Below, piece by piece: positions 49,101-61,100 of a stretch of DNA of 64,000 bases. A program made the translations under genes and the position numbers. Position 1 is the first letter of the stretch. Every line of letters begins with the position of its first letter. The stretch is from Meghimatium bilineatum. Lineage: Eukaryota > Mollusca > Gastropoda > Stylommatophora > Philomycidae. Under the pieces are notes generated by a model. The model was not told where the DNA came from. It did not search any database and saw only the letters and a program-made list of their open reading frames with translations. Location of the stretch: NCBI GenBank assembly GCA_034231615.1, contig CM067317.1, positions 44,524,652 to 44,588,651 of the forward strand, read 5' to 3'.

Positions 49101-52100
49101 ACAGACTTCCCAGCAATATAATGCCATTTAATGGCATTAAGTCAAAGGGCATGAGCCCATGGACCGCTGGATCAGCAACCAACCAACCATTAAATTTATA
49201 ATGTTATTTTGTAATCAAACTATCGTGCTCATAATATTGACTTAAAATTAAATAAAGTATGTTAGCATCGTCTGTTAATATTAAATAAAACACGCTAATA
49301 TCGTCTGTTCAATAAAACACTTAGATGTCACTTACCTTCTAGATCTAATCACAGACAACGTGGTGTATTTTCAATGCACATTGTCTACTGTACTCTAGAC
49401 ATAAAATCTTTCCAATGTCATTTCATAACGAAAACTAACATATTTATAATATCTTCTTTGAAAATTAACATAATTCTCAATAATTCCTCATAATTATAAA
49501 TACAGTCTATTAAATTTTTAAAAATGAAAATGGCTTTAATTGCAACTCAATATGGGTTGATCGTAACAGACTGATCGTAAACTCCAAATTTGAAGTTGTC
49601 TTGCTTCATTTTTCTGGTTTACGGCCTTGACTGGAAAGTCTGAAAATGAGGCTAGATAATTACTAACAGTGTTCTTATTCTTTCCGTAAAGTAAAAAGCC
49701 TTATCATAGTTACAAAATTGCTTATCGACGGTCAGAATTCAGCAATCATGGTATTGAGCAGATTACACCTGGAAGTGTGTGCTTATTTTAGCAGAGTTCG
49801 TAGTGCAGGTTAATAGAGTTAATAGAGCAGGTTATCATTGAGTGATGGTAAGGATTATAACTGAGCTAGAACATTGAGTGATGGTAAGAATGATAATCGA
49901 GCTAGAACATTGAGTGATTGTAAGAATGATAACTGAGCTATAACATTGAGTGATTGTAAGAATGATAACTGAGCTAGAACATTGAGTGATTGTAAGAATG
50001 ATAACTGAGCTATAACATTGAGTGATTGTAAGAATGATAACTGAGCTAGAACATTGAGTGATTGTAAGAATGATAACTGAGCTAGAACATTGAGTGATTG
50101 TAAGAATGATAACTGAGCTAGAACATTGAGTGATTGTAAGAATGATAATCGAGCTCGAACATTGAGTGATGGTATGCATGATAATCGAGCTATAACATTG
50201 AGTGATTGTAAGAATGATAACTGAGCTATAACATTGAGTGATTGTAAGAATGATAACTGAGCTAGAACATTGAGTGATTGTAAGAATGATAACTGAGCTA
50301 GAACATTGAGTGATGATAAGAATGATAATCGAGCTCGAACATTGAGTGATGGTATGCATGATAATCGAGCTATAACATTGAGTGATGGTAAGAATGATAA
50401 TCAAGCTAGAACATTGAGTGATGGTATGGATGATAATCGAGCTAGAACATTGAGTGATGATAAAGGCAATAAATTTGAGCTAGAACATTGACAAAACAGT
50501 GCACCATGATTATGCAACTCACACTCACATCTCTACTATTTTCTATCTATATTTATTTCCTTTATTTTCCTGTGAAAGATAATGCTGCAACTGTCACTCT
50601 CCAATAATTTCTGTGCTACCCTATTGGCTTCATCTATGCCAGTGAAGTCCCGATTGATTTGATCTCTTCCTTCACTAATCTTCTCAAGATGTCTCTCCGT
50701 TTTCCAACTCTCCTCTTTCCCTGTGGGTACCAGTCCAGAATCTGTCTGGTTATGTTTATGCTTATTTTCGAGGGAATGCACTGTCCATCTCTATTTTCTA
50801 CTTTTTATCTCTGCGTCTAACTCTCATCCTTCTTTAGCATGCTTATTGATTCACTGAGGAAATATACACAAGTAAAGGTTTAAAATTCCAACATAATCAT
50901 TGCCCTTGTTGCTGCCATGATCTACACAGTTATGGTTTCAAAAGTGTTTAGTGTCAGTCACAGCCAGTGTGCTGTTGTTGCAGCATGTTTATCTGAATGA
51001 GGATGTACAGTTGCTGATAATTTGTTCTGTCTTCCTCTGAATGAGGATGTACAGTTGCTGATAATTTATTCTGTCTTCCTCTGAATGAGGATGTACAGTT
51101 GCTGATAATTTATTGTCTTCCTCTGAATGAGGATGTACAGTTGCTGATAATTTGTTCTGTCTTCCTCTGAATGAGGATGTACAGTTGCTGATAATTTGTT
51201 CTGTCTTCCTCTGAATGAGGATGTACAGTTGCTGATAATTTATTCTGTCTTCCTCTGAATGAGGATGTACAGTTGCTGATAATTTATTGTCTTCCTCTGA
51301 ATGAGGATGTACAGTTGCTGATAATTTGTTCTGTCTTCCTCTGAATGAGGATGTACAGTTGCTGATAATTTGTTCTATCTTCCTCAGAATGGATTCATGC
51401 AAGGAGTTTTGAACATCTTATTGTTAAATATGTCTGCTTACATTACAAAGGAATTGGGCATGGCTCCCGGAGGAGAGTTTCGGGTTGCATTCAACGAGGT
51501 TTGTTTGAGCATGTAGTGGGGTATGGGGGGGGCATGCAATGATATGTTGGGACCTATCATGACGTCGGGACAGATAATGATATTTGGACAGATAATGATA
51601 TTTGGACAGATAATGACATTTGAACAGAATGATATTTGGACAAATAATAATATTGCGACAGTACATAATATTGGGACAGATCATTAGTTGTTGATAGTGA
51701 TATGTTGAGATATACATATAGGTATAAATCACAAGGTAGTTCAGTTTTGTAGAGCCTGAACAGACTAACTGATTAACTAGCAAACTGACTAATGGGTAGC
51801 ACACAAAAAATATAGGTAACAGTATCTTCTTCTTCAAAAATATATGGATTCCAAAATAAATATATAAATGTGATAAAATCATTCTATACCAACTCAAAAT
51901 GCTGTGTTAGAACAGAAAAAGGCAATTCAGAATGGTTCCCTGTGATTACTGGTGTTAAACAAGGCTGCCCTATGTCACCATTACTATTCAATATCGCAAT
52001 TGACTGGGCTATGAGAAAAAGCACATCCAACACAAATTTAGGAATCAAATGGATCAATAAAACAACATTAGAAGACCTGAATTTTGCCGATGATCTTGCA

Positions 52101-55100
52101 CTATTGAGTGAAAACCATCAAGATGCACAAACAAAAACTGATAGATTAAAACTCATTGCAGGACAAATAGGTCTCTAAATCAATTCAGCAAAAACAAAAA
52201 TTATGGACTTCACCAATTCACCTAATGAAATTACTTTAAATGGACAACAACTTGAAAAAGTACAGAAATTCTCCTATCTAGGAAGAAAATTAACACTCGA
52301 CGGTGATGTCATGCCAGAAATTACAACTCGCATTGCCCTAGCATCAAGTGCATTCAACAGACTGTCTAATATCTGGAAGTCAAAGTCAATCAGCACACGC
52401 ACGAAAATGCGCTTATTTAATTCCTGCGTTATTCCGGTGCTATCATATGGATGTGAGAGCTGGAAAAGCTCTTTATCTTCAGAAAAGAAATGACTGAGTT
52501 TCGAGAACAAATGTCTTCGTAGGATAACTCCCATTGGAGTGAATTCAAATCGAATGATAAAATCAGAGAAGAGACACATCAAAATTTAATCACAGATGTT
52601 ATCAGAAAACGCTGTTGGTCCTACATCGGGCATGTCCTACGCGCAGACACCAACAGAATACACCACCAATCTCTTGAATGGATACCTACAGGCAAAAGAG
52701 CAAGGGGTAGACCAAAAGAAACACTCAGAAGAACAATACTTAGAGAAAGTAAAACAACCAATATTCATACTATTAAAGAACTGCACAGAATAGCTTTGAA
52801 CAGACAGAATTGGAGAGATCTGACCTCTGCCCTATGCGCTAACTTCAGCGCAAAAGGAAAATGAATGAATGAATCTTCTTCTTCAGCGTTTATTCTCAAA
52901 TTTCTGCTGGATCTCTCTTGTAGCAGGATCATGATCCATTCTAGATTTCTAGCAGGATGTAGGTCAGAGAATGGAAATGCGTTGTGTCTCTGTTTTATTT
53001 GCACCAATGGCCCGACACATCTCTCTTCGGCGGGTAACAGCATTCAATATAGGCTAAAAATTGTTTCAGCCATAAGATCTTTATCAAGAAAAAATACAGG
53101 ACAAACATAATAAAAATTGAGAATAACATTATAAAAAATTGACATAACCTTATGTTTTTTAATGTAAAAAGCCCAGCCAAAGACGGAGAAGAATGTCAGA
53201 AGTCTACTTCATTTGTGATATTACTGTTATTTTCAATGTTTAGTCTGTATTTTTTCTTGATAAAGACATTCTGGTTGTAATAGAAGCAGAATTTAAGAAA
53301 ATGTAGAAGCAGATGCACTCAACAGAACCAAATGACCCCTATCACTACTTATCACACAAAGAACAAACCATTATCTTCAAACTATGCTCTGGCCACAACA
53401 GACCGAGAAATCATATGTTCAGAAAGCTAAAAATTAGTGAGACAGACCTGTGCAACTGTAGACTGGGCTCAAAGACTGCAAAACACATTTTCCATGCATG
53501 TAAACTGAGGAGTTCCATGGTTGACTTGAAGCAAATTTACACAGTTCATTGAAGTTATTGGTGCTGTAACCTGAAGTAAGATGAAGAGGGTCTTATGGTT
53601 GAAACGTTGATTTAGTATGTCTTGTACACTGTTATCTATATATTTTACTGTACCAGTTAGTTTCATTGTGCTCTGTAAAACTTAACTATCTTGTGTTTTG
53701 CTTAAGTAACTGTTGTTGCAGCTATAGAATCATTACATTGCAAGTTGGTAACAAGCCAACTAGAGAATAAAAACATCCAACTAGAAATGACGGCTGGAGC
53801 TATCAATAATTGTGCCACATTTGTTTACGATGTTCTGTGAAGATGGATGTGTCTGACCATTGGCGCAAATAAAACTGCGACACAATGCATTTATATTCTC
53901 TGTACTACATCCAGCTGAAAATCTTGTAGGACCTTTGTCCTCTTACAAGAGAAATCCAGCATAAGTTTGAGAATGAACGCTGAAGAAGAAGTTTATGAGG
54001 GCTTCCAACTCAAGAAAGAGCCAGCTGCCATTAATATGGATGATGCATACAACTGTATAGACTTCTCAACACTTTATCTATTGCATGATGGATGTAAAAG
54101 TCAACCCATGGCTTATAAACTGGCTTCTATATTGACAAAAACAAAAGATGTGCTGCGATTGGGATTACTAACATCAGTCTCAATAAATATGCCAGGGACG
54201 TCTACCAAGGCCTGTCATTATCACCTATACTGTTCAATATTTATATGGAATTCAATATTTATATGGTAAGCTTCCAACCAATGGGTCTGGGTCGTACTTT
54301 GACTTTTGCTGATGATATCTTAATGTACATAGTTGCTCTGATAGGAGAGAAATGATTAACAGTATCCAGGAGTAAGTATCTAAATATACATACCATTTGT
54401 AGATGGTGTCATGACATTAGTACAGAAGTTAATCCAAACAAAGCAAATTTAATGTGATGCTCATTGAATAACTGAATAGTACAGTCAAGTACACCAAATA
54501 TCACCTTTGTGGTAAAGATATTCTAAGGAGCGATAGAATAAAATATTTGGGGGAGACACTCGACGGAAGCCTGTCATATATGTTCCATGCTGATCATGTG
54601 ATAACAGAGAAGTAAATGTGACCTGGCAACTTTCAAAACAATGGTGGCCGCACATCTAAAACAGTGACAGCTTACCCTACTCTTTAACACTTTACTGACC
54701 AGCAATCCAGAGCGTACTTATCTCCAATTACCAAGGGTGTTCGCTAATTCTTTAGACATTGACATCATTGTTTTTAAAAATCTGTATAAATTGAACTCGC
54801 ATGAAACAACCTTGTAACTTTCTATGTGTCGTTATGAATATTTGCATTTTCTGAATGAATTTGAAAGCCCCAGAGTTATTTCAAGAGAAAAATCTTACTT
54901 ATTATAATGCTAGACCTAGATTTATATTACTTTCTATATATCACTGAATCTAACCTTTGAAAGGGCCGGTTTCTTTATGATTAATACTCAGTCTATAGAC
55001 TGTATTTCATGGGTGCCGCCATTTTAGAACAACATATTTTCTCAGGCGAGCTATTTTTAGTAACAGTATCGCTACGACCGCCGTGTTTCTGAAGCATTAT

Positions 55101-58100
55101 AGCTGTGTCGTCGAAGTTGGCAACCAAGGTAATATAATGAAAATTTGATGACCGTCGAGAATGATCTGTAAAGTGTTAACCATTTGGTCCTGTCAATGGT
55201 TGGCTATGACCTGTGGGCGTCTAGCGCTGTTTAACACACAATGTCAGTGGTTGGAGTTCATGCTGTATGCATTGAGTAGTCCTGGGATGTACAAGAACAC
55301 ACGGAAGTGTCAATACAATGAGATGGTGTAACAACCACATCTCATTGTAATAAGATACATGCTACGTCTAGTATACATAAAATTACAATATATGTTGGTC
55401 CAGGCCAAAATATACATATCTGCCATCAGTGACAAAAAGCATTGGAGTAAAATATAACACTGTATGTTTTAGTCAAATGTAAAACTCTATGTATCTTCAA
55501 TCAATCAATCAATAAAACCCATAACCCTTCAGGGTCGTAGGGGTACCACATTGGAAGCTTCAGCACACAGAGTCCTCCAGCGAATTCTATCCTCAGCGAT
55601 GCGGATGAGTGTGGAAATATCTAGCCCTGTCCATTCCTTGATGTTGTCTGTCCATGTCTTTATTTGTCCTCCTCTGCTTCTTCCACCCTCGACAGTTCCC
55701 TGCAGTATTGTTTTTGACAAGGAATCGTGCCTGCATACATGTCCGAACCATGCTAGTTTTCGTCGTTTCACTATATGTATCTTAGTCAAATGTAAAACCC
55801 TATATATCTTAATCAAATGTAAACTTGTATGTACATAAGTCAAATACAAAACTGTATGTGTATTAGTCCAATGTAAAACTGCATGCCTTAGTCACATGTA
55901 ATTAACCCTATGTGTCTTAGTCAAATGTAAAATCCTATATATCTTAATCAAATGTAAACTTGTATGTACATAAGTCAAATACAAAACTGTATGTGTATTA
56001 GTCCAATGTAAAACTGCATGCCTTAGTCACATGTAATTAACCCTATGTGTCTTAGTCAAATGTAAAATCCTATATATCTTAATCAAACGTAAACTTGTAT
56101 GTATGTAAGTCAAATAGAAAACTGTATGTGCTTTAGTCCAATGTAAAACTGTGTTTTAGTCAAATGTAAAACTGCATGCCTGTCACATGTAATTAACCTT
56201 ATGTGTCTTAGTCAAATGTAAAACAATATGTGTTTTAGTCAATTTTAAAATTGTATGTGCTCTAGTTTAATACTAAAAATAAATATGTTTTCGCTGCATG
56301 ATTAGGCTCGTAGACTTAAAGGAGGCTGCAGATTTATTCTCGGTGACCGGCCCATTCAAATAACACTACGGAGAGCACTCTCTTCTTTAAGTTTATGGCA
56401 GAGGGTCAAGTTGGCTTATGCTATTCTTTTCTCAAAGGAACCAATCACGTAAGTTGTGTGTGTGTTTACATGTGAGAGTGCTTAGTGCGAGAAATCTAGT
56501 AACATGAATAAGCTGGGTGTGCTCGTGATGAATGGTTGCTGTGATTGATCAAGAGCATTTTAATCAATGAAGATATTGCAACCTGATCAAATCTTAATAA
56601 TAATAATAATAGTAATAATCAAAAGACCCATAGCCCGTTAGGGTCGTAGGGGTGCCACACTGGAGACATCAGCACAAAAAAGCTCTCCAAACATATCTAC
56701 CCTCAGCCATTCAGAAGAGTGTAGAAGAATCTTACCTGGACCATTCATAATGTTATCAACCCAGAATTTTCTCTGTTCTTCCAAGATTTCCTCTTCTCTC
56801 ACCTATGAATGTTCCTAGCAAAATAATTTTGGAAATTAGTTGTGTCCTTTTACATATCCAAACCAAATAACGCCAATTCACCACTTCCAAAAGTTGCTCT
56901 TGATAACATGCAACTTTTTTTATTTGTTGCCAGATGTTTTTTTTATTTGTCTTGTGTTTTATATAACTAATTCTAACAAATGTCTGTAGCACTTGTTTTC
57001 AAAAGCCTGATTACTTTTTTCCAAGTCTGCATTGAGTGTCTAACTCACACAATCGTATAAAAGTGTACTTAGCACTAGCGATCTGAATAGATAGATCTCT
57101 ACTGTACTACTGATTGTACTTTTCCAAATCATATTGAACCTTGCCATATAGCCATCGTCATCTTGAGTTTTACTTTAATCTCATTTCCCGAGTTTCCAGC
57201 ATCACAATCATTACATAATGATATTTTACTATGGTAACTGCTTCAAATTTGGGACTGTTTAACCGGATATTCATGGGATCTTGCTTGGTTTCACTAGTCA
57301 CCAATATCTAGCTTTTATCAATGTTAATTTCCATGCCATATTTCTTCTTCTTCTTCTGCGTTCATTCTCAAACTCCTGCAGATTATCAGGATGTAGTCTG
57401 GAGAACGGAATGTGTTGTGTCATGGTTTACAGCATTGCTGCGATATCTGCGCCTTTCGGCCTGACACATCCGACTTCAGCATGGCTTTGGGTCAGTGACC
57501 CTATATGGGATGGGACAGCCAACTCCATCCCATAACCTTCTTAGTCGCCTTTTACGACATGAGTGGAAGGTAAACAGTGTTGCTATTCTTTGCTCCCCTT
57601 TCAATCGGGCAACAATCGGGCGCCATATTTCTGATTTATATCTTCCAACTTTAAAGAGAAAAAAACAAATCAAAGAAACAGGGACTTTTTCCATATTATG
57701 GTCCAATAGAGACCTCTATCAAGAAACATCAACAAACTAGAATTAAACACACAAAACTGTTAATACAACGAGATAGTGATACAAACACATCTCATTGTAT
57801 TTGAAAAAAAGCCTTTGTAATTTCTCTTTAACATTATTTTTTTCTATTTATTAGTTATATTATTAATCAGTGACAATAATACTTTCTCATAGATATTATC
57901 TCTTCAACAGTAACCATCATCTTGGTGCTCTGAGTATGACAGGGTAGAGATAGTTCATGATTCTTTTGGAATATAGATATTCTTTGATTGTGTTACTAAA
58001 TCATCATATTTTTTCCCCTTCCTGTTTTTGTATTTTCTTCTTCTTTCGCATTCATTTTCAAACTCTTGCAGATTAGCGGGATGTAGTCCTTAGAACGCAA

Positions 58101-61100
58101 TGCACTGTGTAATAGTTTGCAGCTATTCTGCAATATATTTCTATATCTGGCACATATATATCTTGCGATATCTGGCACATCCAACTTCAGGGTGGCTTCT
58201 TGGTAATTTTGACCCTATATAGGATGGGACAGTAAATTCCACCTCATACACTCCTTAGTCGCCTCTTACAACATACATGGAAATGAGTGTTGGTGTTCTT
58301 CGCTCCTGTTCTGGCCCAGACAACACTGGTTTTTGTATTTTGAAGGAAGGAAAATATTACAGACAGCACTTGATTCTGTTGAATAAATAATCACATCCCC
58401 CCCCCCCCCCCTCTCCTATTTTTGTATTTTGAAGGAAGGAAAATATTACAGACAGCACTTGATTCTGTTGAATAAATAATCACATTCCCCCCCTCCTATT
58501 TTTGTATTTTGAAGGAAGGAAAATATTACAGACAGCACTTGATTCTGTTGAATAAATAATCACATCCCCCCCCCCCCCCTCTCCTATTTTTGTATTTTGA
58601 AGGAAGGAAAATATTACAGACAGCACTTGATTCTGTTGAATAAATAATCACATTCCCCCCCTCCTATTTTTGTATTTTGAAGGAAAGAAGATGTTGAAAA
58701 ATGCAAGCAGAAGGACATGTTGGAGCAAATGATTGAAGAAATGACTGGAGAATTTCCTGCCCTTGGTCGTGTGTTTGTGAAGGAACGAGACATCTACCTC
58801 ACTCACTCACTGCGTAAAGTTGCTCAACCAATCCCTTGCCCTGAAGCCCCTGAAGGTCAGTCTTGAATTTTTTTACAGATAACATATGGATTTCATAATA
58901 ATAAATGTGATAATTAATTATGTCGTTATACAGTGACATTACTTTATAATAAATTTGCCCAGACTAAAAAAATGTTTATATAATAATCAAAATTCACTTT
59001 ATATAATTATATAAATTAAAGAATAAACTAATTGGGGATTTCAAAGAATATTAAAAAAATAAACTAATTGTGGATTTTCAAAGAATATTAAAAAAACTGT
59101 CAATACTGCATGTATCTCGTTAGTGAGTTTCAGTGTTGCTGCATGTGGCTTGTGTGATAATGATCACATGCCATTTCTTTCACTACGTCATGTACGGGGT
59201 GAGTTTTTTAAATTTGGAAACCACAGTGGAAGGGGTAAAAAATACTGAACGTATTAGTTACCACCACTGAAATTGAGTATGTTGGGCCATTGTCGCAAAT
59301 AAAATGGAGACAGAACACATATCCATTCTCTGAACTATATCCTGCTGGAAATATGGTTGGACTATTGTCCTGCTATGAGAGATCCTCAGAGAGTTTGAGA
59401 ATTGATGAAAAAGGAATACTGTAAAGATGAATGGTCCGCATGCAGAATGTCTGTGTGTCTTACAGGTAAAGCTTGAAACGAGGTAATAAAGTTTTACTAA
59501 TAACACGAAACAAACATAGGCACACACACACAAATTGATGTTTCGACCAAAAGGCCTTATCAAGGTTCACAAACACATATAAATCAAAGATAACAAGTAG
59601 GGATGACACAACTTGCGTTTTCATCTTCGGCATCTGTCTATTTTTGGGGACTAAAAGGGGAGAAAAGAGAAAAGCAACAATGTTACCTGCCTTGAATGTC
59701 GTAAGAGGTTTTAGAGCCTGAAGTTGGCTGTTCAATCACATAGACGGTGGATGTTGTTATTGTCGATATTCAATTTTCTGCTGTGTAGTTCTACTTTTGG
59801 CAGCAGAGGAAAAAAGAGACTCATAAGCCATGCTGGTCAGATGTGGCAGGCTGAAAAGCGTGGATATCGCAGCTAAGCTATAAACTATGACAAAATTCAA
59901 TCTGTTCTCTGGAATGCATTCTGTTAATCTGCAGGAGTTTATCCTCTCCATGCAGTGGATCCATCGCATTGCCGAATACCTGAAAATGAGAAAGAAGATA
60001 TTTGGCTAAGGAGGGAGTGCTGATGATCAACCAGATGTGCAAATAACGTACCATCAAAAGAAACAGATGATCAAAGCAATTAGAAAGCCGACTACAACAC
60101 ATTATGAACAGACCAGACCAAGTTGTCATTCTGTGATACAACAGACTCCACAACTAAATGTATACTTCTTCTTCTTCAGCGTTCATTCTCAAACTCTTGC
60201 TGGATCTCCCTTATAGCATGACCATGGTCCTACTAGATTTCCAGCAGGATGTAGTCCAGAGAATGGCAATGCGTTGTGTCGCTGTTTTATTTGCGCCAAT
60301 GGCCCAACACATCTGTCTTCAGCAGTAAATGTATACAAAGTTTAAGATTGGCAAAACGACCATGTGTAGGCCTACATATGAACAGGTACCTTATACAGGA
60401 GAACATATTCTTCAGGAATATGAAATGCTGAGACAAATACACTGACCCTCATGTTACTCATGACTTGTGTTGGACAAACAACATCATCATCTCCCTGTCC
60501 GTGTGTATGAGGGATGTTACTCATGACTTGTGTTGGACAAACATCATCATCATCTCCCTGTCCGAGATGTTACTCATGACTTGTGTTGGACAAACATCAT
60601 CATCATCTCCCTGTCCGTGTGTATGAGGGATGTTACTCATGACTTGTGTTGGACAAACAACATCATCATCTCCCTGTCCGTGTGTATGAGGGATGTTACT
60701 CATGACTTGTGTTGGACAAACATCATCATCATCTCCCTGTCCATGTGTATGAGAGATGTTACTCATGACTTGTGTTGGACAAACAACATCATCATCTCCC
60801 TGTCCATGTGTATGAGGGATGTTACTCATGACTTGTGTTGGACAAACATCATCATCTCCCTGTCCGTGTGTATGAGGGATGTTACTCATGACTTGTGTTG
60901 GACAAACATCATCATCATCTCCCTGTCCATGTGTATGAGAGATGTTACTCATGACTTGTGTTGGACAAACAACATCATCATCTCCCTGTCCGTGTGTATG
61001 AGGGATGTTACTCATGACTTGTGTTGGACAAACATCATCATCTCCCTGTCCGTGTGTATGAGAGATGTTACTCATGACTTGTGTTGGACAAACAACATCA

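Noticed and set aside
48747..49127. 126-codon minus ORF
   Set aside because: No recognisable family; it ends next to a LINE 3' UTR remnant, so probably non-coding repeat sequence.
49835..50404. 189-codon Ser/Thr/Ile repeat ORF
   Set aside because: The 36-bp unit keeps the frame open by length alone; it is intronic and low in complexity.
50989..51402. 137-codon repeat ORF (minus)
   Set aside because: Product of the 44-bp array; it overlaps exon 4 of TRABD on the other strand.
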